64,000 nt of DNA from Aptenodytes patagonicus (Eukaryota; Chordata; Aves; Sphenisciformes; Spheniscidae): NCBI RefSeq assembly GCF_965638725.1, contig NC_134961.1:620001-684000 (forward strand), in the 5' to 3' direction. This document shows, one piece after another, positions 18,984 to 28,080 of this stretch (within the stretch, counting starts at the first letter, position 1; the number at the start of each line of letters is the position of its first letter). Below the pieces are notes generated by a model. That model was given only the letters and a program-made list of their open reading frames with translations. It was not told the origin of the DNA and ran no database searches. A program made the translations under genes and the position numbers.

Positions 18984-20350
18984 GGCCGCGGCGGAGAGCA
19001 AACATGGCGGGGACCCCTGCGTATAAATATTTTTTTTTTTTTTTTTTTTTTTCCCCCCCTCTCCCCCCCCCCCCTCCCCAAAGAGGAGAGGAACTCTGCT
19101 GCCAGGGTGTCTGGCAGCCGCCGAGACACACGAGCAAATAGCTGCCTTGCATGGGTTTGGTTTGAAGTAGTTTTTACTTGTCCTCGAGCTGAACGGAGCT
19201 CCCCAGAGACAGCTGGAGGCTGCGTGGGATGCGGGACCGGTGCTGGCCTCTGCCTGGGACCCCACTGCTGCTGGGCTCTTGGGGAGGGAGTACCCCCTCC
19301 TCTCTTGGGACACCGGAGTTTGCATGCGAGTGACATTTACGGAGGAGGTCCCTTCTTCACGGTCCCCTGGGCCACCCCACCAGGCAGAGTGGGTTGTGCC
19401 TGAGTGTTTTCCCCCCCTTCCCTCGGCTCCACTCAAGCGGGTGGGGGGCAGACACCCCACACGGCTTGTTTTTTGTAAGGAGGGGGGGGGAGAACAAGGA
19501 CTGTTCCTGCTCAGCCGCAGCCTCCACCCTGCATGCGCCGTGCTCGCTGGTGAGCAGGGCTGGGGGACGCCGGCTCCCGGGGAGGCGCCTGGCCCCTCGC
19601 CCAGCCCTGGCGATGGGGAGCAGGGGGTGAGCCATGGGTGGCCCGGCTGGGCCAGCACGCCCTCCCCTCAACCTCCTGGGATGGGGTTTGCCCCGGGGCT
19701 GTTTGCATGACACAGTGTAACCCTAGAGACTGGGATCATTTTTAACCCCTCTGTTCTTTTCTCCTGGCGGCTGGAAGTCTCTCCGGACGCGCCGCAGCCG
19801 CTTGCAATACACGCTCTTCTGCTTTGAACCCAGTGTCTTTGCTTCGTTTGCAGCAGCGGTGGGATGCGGGGAAGGCTGGCCTGGGCCCGAGGTGTTGCAG
19901 GATCCCCTCTCCGAGTGGCGCTGAGTGTGCTGTGCCTCTGAGCTGGGGCGGGCCGCCTCTCCGCTGTATGTGTGCTGCTCCAAACACCCCGTCCCAGCCG
20001 TGCAGTGATGGCCAGCTGCCTTTAGCCAGGTGCATGCCAGGGCTGAGCCTCAGCAGAAGCCAGCTCGGCTCTGCCTGCTGCCTCACCACATCAGCTGTGG
20101 GTGTGAGACCCCACCAGGAGCAGGGGCAGGCTGATGGCAGGGCTGCAGGGAGCCCTCGGTCCTGGGTGTCTTACTGTGACCTGGCTCCTATCCTCTCTTC
20201 ACCGGATGACAGGGGCCAGGTCGCTTGGAGGTTGCCATCCCTGCTGAGCCGTCTCCCCATGAGGCTGTGCCCCTGCATCCCTGCACTCACCAGTCAATAA
20301 TTAATTTCAATCTCTTATTTGTGTTGCTAAAATAAACATTGTAGGAGCGA
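18984..20350 (+). other. UBALD1: UBALD1 3' UTR
   Basis: This runs from the stop codon to the poly(A) signal, about 1.35 kb. About 46 bases after the stop there is a pure pyrimidine tract (19030-19079) of 23 T followed by C runs interrupted by single T, a likely polymorphic tract and possible PTB/PCBP binding site. The rest is unremarkable GC-rich sequence. Confidence 0.75.
20331..20336 (+). terminator. UBALD1: UBALD1 poly(A) signal AATAAA
   Basis: A canonical AATAAA in an AT-rich patch (CAATAATTAATTTCAATC upstream) that contrasts with the surrounding GC-rich sequence. A GT-rich element follows. Cleavage is expected near 20350. Confidence 0.75.
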
Positions 20351-20949
20351 TGGTTTCACCCATGCTGCCTCTTGTACAGCCTCAGCAGAGGCTGGGAGTG
20401 AGGGCTGGAGCTGGTGCTGGCCCCCGTGAGCTTCCCTGCGCAGGGCTGTGCTGGAGCTGCGTGGCTCAGTCCTGCCCCACCGAGGTAGACTGGGCTGAGC
20501 TGGTGGCATCTGGAGCGAGCCAGGGCTGCGGGCCTCCTGTCCTGACTGCGGTGGCCTGAGCACACTGGGGCCAGCGTGGAGTCCTGCTGGGAGTGGGGAT
20601 GGTCTGCGAGACAGGGGCTGCATGGCATGGAGCCCACCCGGAGGAGACACAGAGAAGGGATCTAGCCTCAGAAGGAGGCACCTGCCCATGGAACAGGTAA
20701 AGCTGTGTGGAGACCTGGGTGGTGGGGAGGGGAGCCTGCCCGTGACTGTCCCAGGGCCACAAGGAGCCATGGGATTGGAAAATCCAGGGCCACACCGCAG
20801 ACCTGAACGTCTGGCTGGTCAGAGAGCGCTCACAGGGATGTGGCACAGCCCAAAAGTGTCAGGCTCTGGTCGCTGCATCCCCAAGGATGCCCCATGTGCC
20901 CCTGCAACCCCAGGGACCACGCAGGAGAGGCAACAGAGGAGGGAGCTTC

Positions 20950-20955
20950 TTTATG
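20950..20955 (-). terminator. Possible weak poly(A) signal of the C16orf96-like gene (CATAAA)
   Basis: CATAAA on the minus strand, about 145 bases beyond the predicted stop codon. No canonical AATAAA was found on that strand between the stop and the UBALD1 3' end, so this is the best visible candidate. If it is used, the 3' ends of the two convergent genes are about 0.6 kb apart. Confidence 0.35.
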
Positions 20956-21097
20956 GTCTGCAGTGTTACCCCACTGCAATGAGTGGCTGCTGGTGCGTGG
21001 CCCCCACCCCACCAGTCCCCTGAGGCCAGGCAGCACAGCCCTGGTGCGCCTGCCCCCTCCCTGGACCCCCAGGCCGTTTCACAGCCCCCTGGCCGGC

Positions 21098-24000
21098 TCA
21101 GATGCCTGCTGTCCTGCTGCCACCCGTGGCAGCCTGCCACCGGCCCCCCGAGGAGCGTGTCTTCATCTGCGTGGCAGCACCTGCAATGCAGAAAAACAAA
21201 CAGCCTTGCACGGGGCACAATGCCCCCGGGAGCGTTCAGCAGCAGGCTGAGCCTGCATGGTGGGGCCGGTGGCCTGGGGGGAGGCGACCGGGGCAGGCAC
21301 TCACGTGAGTATGGGGACACGTAGTGGCTGCCATACTTGGGAGCACGGCGCATCTCCGCGGTGTGCTGGGAGCGGGGCTGGGGGGTCTTCGTTGCTTTGG
21401 GATGAGCAGGACATGCTGGTTCAGGTGTCTGCACAGCCTGGCCGGAGCTAACGCGGTGCCCTGGGGTTGCTCCCCTGTCTGGGAAGTCCTTGCCCACAGT
21501 GATGGCCCTGTTGGCAGCCAGCGAGCTCAGCCTGCCCTTGTAAACAACCCCGTTGATACCCAAAATATCCACTTCTCTCTAGAGGGAAGAGCAGCTGGTG
21601 TCATCGGAGGTGCCCCAAGGCTGTGCCCAGCCCGCAGCACTCTCACCAGCCCAGCCCGGGTGGGCTTGGTGGGTTTCCAGAGCACAGGGGCACACGGGGA
21701 TGGGGGCTCACGTTCTTGCAGGCGAAGTCTGCAGGGTCTCTGCAGGGACAGACGGTGACGAGGGAACTGGAGCTGGACAGTGGCCCGACAGGACTCGTGG
21801 GGCCCCCCCGGCTGACCCTGCCACTCCCTTCGCTCTCCCTGGGCAGGGAGCACCAACATTACCCCTCCTGCCCAGGGAAAGGGACCCCAAAGGGAGAGAG
21901 AAGGACGTGATGGCACCCGGCAAGCCTCACCTCCCTGGCAGCCGCCATGCCAGGCAGTTGGAGCTGCTGGCACTGGCTGTATGGGGCCGGAGGAGCTGGC
22001 TGGCCTTTCGGATGGTCACCAAGTGCCTGCGGATGAGGATGTGAAGGCAAAGTCGGGCAGCAGTCTCTAGTGGAGATGCAGCATGGGGGTCTGTCCTGGG
22101 CGAGCTGCACACTACTCACGGTGCCGGGGCCATGGCCAGGGGTCTGTTGCAGGAGATGCACTTCACTGGATCAAAGAGCTGCCTGCAGCACAGGGGCGGC
22201 TGCTCAGCGCCCCGCCGGCACCCCAGGGACTGTGTGAGGTCCCACGGGCGGCCGGCACCCCATGGGCAGGGTAAGACAAACGGTCTGGATGAGACGGACA
22301 GGGCAGGATGGGACAGCATGGGAAAGGATGGGGCAGTATAGGAGAGGACAGAAGGGGACAAGATGGGATGGGATGGGATCCAGCAGCCCCTACCTCTTGA
22401 AGCCGGCGGCACGGTTGGCACTGCAGCAGGGTCCCTGGCAGAGGCACTGCTGGGTGAGCCTCCACACCTGCTCCAGCTGTGCCTGCAGGGGAGCCAGCGC
22501 CGCACAGTCCAGCTGCAGGGAGGGCAGGGGGTCTCGTTGGGACACCAGTCCCATTTCAAGGGTTGCTGTTGCCCCTGAGGGACACTGGGGACACCTTGGG
22601 ACACATGGCCAGGCCGTGGCGCAAGGACCATCATCTCTTGGCGTTGGCAGATTCAGGGCTCACCCTCCCCACGCAGGGATGTGCTCCCTGGCCTGGTGCA
22701 CCCCTCCATCCCCACCCCACCCCCCCGGGTGACACTGCTACCTTGGTGTCCATCTCACTGAGGAGCTTCTCCAGGGCTTTCTGCCTGTCCTGGTCCAGCA
22801 GGGACATCCTCTGCAGCAGGTCCTGCATCATCTCGCTCAGCTGGACCATGGCATGTTGCAGCTCCTCCTGGCTCACTTTGGTCTCCAGTGCAGCCTTGTC
22901 TGCTTTCTGAGGGAGGCATGGTGTCAGCCATCCCCTGCGGAGCCCCAGCCCTGCCACTATCCCCGCATGCCTTTGCTTGCTCACAACGCCCAAGCCCCGC
23001 TCCAGCAGCACCTTGCTCATGGCTGGGTGCTCCACCATCCCGCGCAGCCTCCATGCCTGCCACGCGCCCCCAGCCACCCGCCCTCCCCTATGCCTCCCTC
23101 GGAGCCGCTCACCGTTGTTCGTCCCCAGCTCTGCCAGCATGGCATGGCCACAAAATCCTGGCACGCTGAGCTGCTTTGGAGTGGGGAGGCGCCAAGTCTG
23201 GACAAGGCTGCACCCAGCCTGGTTCAGGCGCCAACCATGGCACAAAGCGGCTCCTGAGCTGAGCCCGGGGCTGTGCTCACCTGGGTGTCCTTGGTGTCAC
23301 CCCACAGCCGCTCCACAGCTTCCTGCAGCCTTGTGCACTGCTCCTGCAGCTGCCCCACCTTGCCCAGCACCTCCCTGCCGAAATCCAGCCCCTGAGGAGG
23401 ACAAATGTGGCCCTGGGTGAGAAACAGGGTGGCTGCAGGACCCAGGCGAGGCAGGGAGGTATGCTTATGGGTGGCTCCAGTGAGTGGCTAGCGAGGACAT
23501 CCCGAGAGATGCCCCAGTGCGTCCCCGGCAAGCGGGGTGCGGAGCTGCAGCCCCCAGACCCTCGGGGCAGCCCCCCCCCCGAGGCACGGGCAGCTGGGCA
23601 CCTTCTCTCCTCCGTCCTGCAGGTGCCTCATCTCGGCCGGCACCTCCTCCAGTCGGGCAGCCACGTCCTCCAAGGTCCCCGAGTTGGCTGAAAACAGACA
23701 CCAAAGCTTTGCTCCAGGCGGTGCTGGCTCCTGCAGGCCCCCAGCATGGTGCTGTCCCAAACCCAGGTGGCTTTATGGCTGCGGAGACCCACCGGCCCCG
23801 CTGCCAGGCCCCGGGTATGGTCAGCACCAGGGCACCCAGGGGTGCCACAGAGGGCAGTGACCACGTCCCTGCCAGCCATGCCAGCGTGGCTGGGAGCGAG
23901 GCAGAGGGACAAGGGGGCTGCAGCAGCTTGGGGACCCAGACGGGATGGCTGAGTGTGGCCCCGCCATCCACTGGTCCTGGCAAAGGTGGCACAACTCAGC

Positions 24001-27000
24001 ACGGTGGCCCGGCATGGTGGGGATGTCGGCGCTCACCGTGCTGCTGGAGCTGGCTCTCATGGCGGCTGACATGGGTCCCCACGGCTTCGTGCTGCTCCAG
24101 CAGCCAGCTCAGCCTGCATGGGGACTCGTGGGCTGACTCCTGTGAGGGCTTGGGGCTGAGCTCCTGGCTGGAGAGCTTCTGAAACAAAACAGCCCCCAAG
24201 GTTTTGGGGAGAGAGAAGATCCCCGTGCTGTCCTGGAGCCGAGGGGCATTGCCAGCAAGGGAGCCTGGCACCCAGGAGCCTGCACGCACCTTGCCAGCGG
24301 GCGCCCCGCAGAGAGAGCTGCAGCACAGTGCGGTGGCATGCCAGGGGAAGGAGCTCAGCTCCTGATGCACCTCTGCCTGTGACCAGGAGAGAAATCAGCC
24401 CTTCTGTCCTGCTGCAGGAGCAGAGGGCCTGGGCAGCCCCCAGGATGGGGAGGGCAATGCCAAACCTTGCCACCACCCCCAGTGCCGTCCCCAACCCTGC
24501 AGGTCCCCTGGGCCTCAAAATCTAGAGGGTATAATCCACCCCTGTGTCTGCGTTGCCATGTCCCAGGGTGATGATGCTCTTCTGGCATTGCAGGAGGGAC
24601 AAGAGCAGTGGAGGTGGCTGGTGGAAGCCACCAGGACACCGGGGCACCTAGGGATGGATGTCCCTGCTCCAGTGGCTGGAAAGGTGACATGGACCCTGCC
24701 AGAAGAGCCTTGTGGGGCCAGATGCTCACCCAGGCAGGTCACCATGGCCAGGGCAGCCCTGGGGAGGCTTGAGTGCATTTTCCATAAGGATTGGCCAAAG
24801 CCTGACCCTGGACAGCTTGGGGACAGTCCCAGGGGCTGAGTGCTGAGTGCCTCTGTGCACGGTGCCGCAGACTCCCAGCCCCTCTGCCAGGGCTCCCCCC
24901 ACTCACCATTCGGTCCAGGATGCTCCGCAGGAGGTGGCCGTGCTCGTCCTGCTGCACCGACCGCTCTCGCAGCTCCTCCAGACCAGCCTGTTAAACAGAG
25001 GCATCAGGGGGTTCGGCATCCACAGGGGTTGGGAATGGCGGGGGTCAGCATCAGCAGGGACAGACAGGGATCGGCAGCACCCAGCCTGGGCCAGGGCTGG
25101 GCTCCCTGGCTGCAGGCAGTGTCTACTCAAAACCCCCGGGCTCCAGGGCAGATCCCCCATCTCCCAGCTTAGCCTTGGGGTGGGAAAGAGCCTGAGCTTG
25201 GGACCTCATCCCTGTCACCCTGTGCCACCTGGCCATCCATGCAGGTCCCTGGGGAGCCCAACAGCTCTGCCAAGAGATCTCCGGCAACTAGCCCAGCTTC
25301 ATGCATGCACCTTCTGGAAATTGTCCTTCAGGAGCTGCAGCTCCTCCTGGAAGCCCTCGACAGTGGTTTTCAGGGAGCAGATGGTGGTGAGCATCTCTTG
25401 CAGCATGTCCATGACCTGAGGAACATGGGTTTGGCCACTGATGCTGGGTCCCTGTGGGCTCCGGGGGACATGGGGAGAAGGGAGGCTAAGTGGTGCACAG
25501 TGAAGACCCGGGTTTGGGGGTGTCTCTGGGACCCAACAGAGCTGCCACAGCATCAGCCACATCCAGCTGGCCCATGGCCATGCCCATGGAACTCCCCCAA
25601 ACTGAGATGGAAGACACTCGAACGGGACAAGCTTCCCAGCTCCAGCTTCCTCGCCCCGTGCTGTCACCTTTTCCTTTTGCTCTGTGGTTGTGCTCAAAGC
25701 CAAGGTCATGCCATGTGACATGGGACCAGCTCGGGGCTGCCCCGTCTCACAAGGGATGAAGTGTTGGGTTTGCTGGGGGCCAGCCCCACGCTGCCTGTGG
25801 AGAGGACAGCCAGGCACAAGGCCACCGCAACTCATCCTTGCGCTGCAACGTGTGGCTTGAGCGAGGAAGACAGCTCTGATGTTACGTGTGTTGCGTTTCC
25901 CACTCAGAGTCTAAACGTGAACAGCCAAATAACTTGAACTTGTGCTGTTGGCAATGTCTCCCATGGGATCCTGCCTTGGTGTGGGGAGAGCCTGCTGTGA
26001 AGCAGCACCGCTGTCACCCGCAGCTCAGCCACTCACTGTGCCGCAGGGAAGAGAGGAGAAGAGGAGCCTGACGGGGATGCTGCTGTCGCTGCTGGGGGGA
26101 GTGGGAGCTGTGTGCTCCTGCCCACACCCACCCCAGCCCCAGGCACGGCTGGGGGACCCTTGCCAGGGCAGGATGGGACCCAACAGATCTAAATCTCAGA
26201 GCAAGTACTGATGGAGCCTCAGGGGCGGGTCAGAAGCGACCGAAAACACCTTTGGCCAGTGGCTGTGTTAAATACTGCTCTTTAATAAGTGGAGCTGGGG
26301 CCACCACAGCCAGAAAGGTGCCTCCGTGCTTCTCTGGGCTCCCTGGTCCTGGGGCAGCAGATGTCATGGCAAGGGCAAGACATGACGGGCATGTCACTGT
26401 GTAGGGCAGGACACTACATAGGGCTGGACACTGTGTGTGGCAGGATGCCGTGGCGGGTGGGACACTGCGTAGGGTACAAGATGGGGCAGGTCACTGCATG
26501 GGCAGGACCCTGCATAGGGCAGGACGCCGCCCAGAGCAGTACATCATGTAGGGCAGTGCGTGGCATAAGCCAGGACACCAACGTAGGGCAGGATGCTTGC
26601 GTAGGACAGGAGACTGTGCAGAGCAGGACACTCCATAGGGCAGGCTGCCACACAGGGCAGGACACTGTGTAGGGCAGGACACTGTGTCGGGCAGCACATG
26701 GCACAGGGCAGGGCCCCGTGTACGGCAGGGCCCCGTGTAGGGCAGGGCCCCGTGTAGGGCAGAACCCCGTGTAGGGCAGGACGCGGCACGGGGCACACCC
26801 CGCTGTGACACTGTAGGGCAGGACCCACAAGCCAGCGGCCCGGCAGCAGTGATGCAGCAGCGGGACTGGCGCCCTGCCGAGGATGGGCACCATCCAGAGG
26901 GTGGCTTCTCACCTTCGTCATCCCCTCCTCAGTCACCTCCATCCTCTTCTTCAGCTGCACCATTTGCCACGCTTCGGCGGCCGGCCTGCCCGGGGCCGGC

Positions 27001-27275
27001 AGCTCTGCGGTGCCTGGGGGCCCGCTGGGGCGGCTCGGCTGCCCCTCTGCCCTCCCCAGCCACGGCTGCTGACGGAGGGAGCAGGGCTTCCCCCCGGCCA
27101 CAGGCTCCAGGAGACGCCTCTCGTCCTCCCCGACCTGCGCCGTGGCCTCCTGCGGGTGGAGGTGCTCCAGGAGGCCGCGCAGGAGGAGGCGGAGGGCGCC
27201 GACCCGGGGGCTGCCGCCGTCGGCCGTGCCGAAGGCCATGTCTGCCAGCTCCGCCAGCGTGATGGTGACGCTCAT
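21098..27275 (-). CDS. C16orf96-like coiled-coil protein (DUF4795 family)
   Basis: Uncharacterised; DUF4795 relatives include the sperm flagellar protein QRICH2. Fourteen exons on the minus strand give one frame of 633 aa: 26913-27275, 25311-25415, 24907-24987, 24290-24376, 24037-24178, 23602-23687, 23281-23391, 22742-22906, 22394-22512, 22120-22182, 21931-22026, 21712-21838, 21305-21578, 21098-21180. All junctions are GT-AG and all phases join. The N-terminus MSVTITLAELADMAFG and VQLKKRMEVTEEGMTK (about 106-121) resemble human C16orf96. Residues 122-400 are heptad-rich coiled coil. LSEMDTKLDCAALAPLQAQL, KCISCNRPL (427-435), PHLVTI (441-446) and VDILGINGVVYKGR (518-531) are DUF4795 landmarks. 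It is much shorter than the roughly 1,140-aa human protein. Exon 12 and the last exon rest on splice consensus and frame only; the others also on family similarity. Synteny (between CDIP1 and UBALD1) agrees with orthology. Confidence 0.85.
22285..22381. repeat. Purine-rich degenerate pentanucleotide repeat (GGGAT/GGACA type)
   Basis: This lies in intron 9 of the C16orf96-like gene. Degenerate GGACA, GGATG and GGGAT units run into a clean stretch GATGGGATGGGATGGGAT, just 13 bases beyond the exon 9 donor. One strand is almost purely purine. Confidence 0.6.
25416..26912 (-). other. Intron 1 of the C16orf96-like gene
   Basis: A 1.5-kb intron from donor GTGAGA to acceptor TTCCTCAG. Its first half holds the degenerate minisatellite listed separately. 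The half near exon 2 is unique GC-rich sequence with no other exon seen. Confidence 0.75.
26385..26835. repeat. Degenerate 17-21-bp minisatellite (GTAGGGCAGGAC type)
   Basis: Many imperfect units built around TAGGGCAGGACACTGTG or TAGGGCAGGGCCCCGTG, about 20 or more copies. They are most regular at 26690-26790, where the spacing is 18 bp. The array lies in intron 1 of the C16orf96-like gene, about 80 bp beyond its first exon. It is unrelated in sequence to the larger array near MGRN1, apart from the shared GCA-CAGGG flavour. Confidence 0.8.
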
Positions 27276-28080
27276 GCCGCCTTCGGCCCCCCCAGGGGCG
27301 CCCCGGGCCGGGGAGGCTGGCGGGGGGCCCGGGGCTGAGGTCACAGGGGACGTTACCCGGAGGTGGCCGCGGGGTTCTGCCCCCGCCCCTTCCCTGGAGC
27401 AGCCCGGGGGGGGGGGACGGGACGGGGAGCGGGCCCTGGCCCAGCCTGGCGCGGCCCGGCGGGGGGAAGCAGGCCCCGGCCTGGCAGGGGAGCAGGCCGC
27501 GGTCCGGCTGGGGCTGTAGGTCCCGGACCCGGCCGGGAGCGGTCCGGCGGGGGGGGAGCAGGCCCCGGCCCCCGGCTGGGAGAGCGCGGCCGAGGCCCGC
27601 CCCGCCGCGGCACCGCCCGCCGCCCGCCCCTCTCCGTCCCGGAGCCGGCAGGTGCCGGAGCCGCCGCCGGGAGCCGGCAGCCGGTAGGTGCCTCCCACGA
27701 GGCCGAGGCGGGGGTCGGGCGCAGGGCCCGGGGGGGCGGTGGGGCCGGGCGAGGGAGGAGGAGGAGGAGGCGGCGGAGGCGGCGGCGGCGGGGGGGAGGG
27801 AGGCCCGGCGGGGTCGGTGTCCCCCCCAACCCCGGGCAGGCCGCGGCGGCCTCCTGGCAGCGGGGCCAGCTGGAGGCGCGGGGAGACGGAGCGCGGGGGA
27901 AACGCAGGAGACGCCCAGCACCGTCCGCCGCTGATAAGAAAAAAGAGGGGTGAAAATAAATCCCCGGTTAACGCTCTGGGGGAGGACCTCGCTTCTCCAG
28001 GCGGAGGGAAGGTCTCAGTGCTCTGCCGCGGCCGGAGTGTTTGCTGTGGAGCCAGGCGTCCCGGGGAGAAGAGGTATGGA
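27276..28080. promoter_or_regulatory. Divergent CpG-island promoter, C16orf96-like gene (-) and probable CDIP1 first exon (+)
   Basis: CpG-dense sequence immediately upstream of the C16orf96-like start. It includes a GGA/GGC triplet-rich patch at 27752-27795. On the plus strand two splice-donor matches could end a non-coding first exon of CDIP1: CCG|GTAGGT at 27683/27684 and GAG|GTATGG at 28073/28074. No TATA box was seen. Assigning the plus-strand promoter to CDIP1 is inference from synteny and from the absence of any other plus-strand gene up to 48 kb. Confidence 0.55.

Noticed and set aside
21708-21923. Alternative exon 12 of the C16orf96-like gene starting after CTGGGCAG near 21861
   Set aside because: Its frame runs into TGA at the exon end, whereas the acceptor at 21838/21839 gives a phase that joins exon 13 through donor AAC|GTGAGC.
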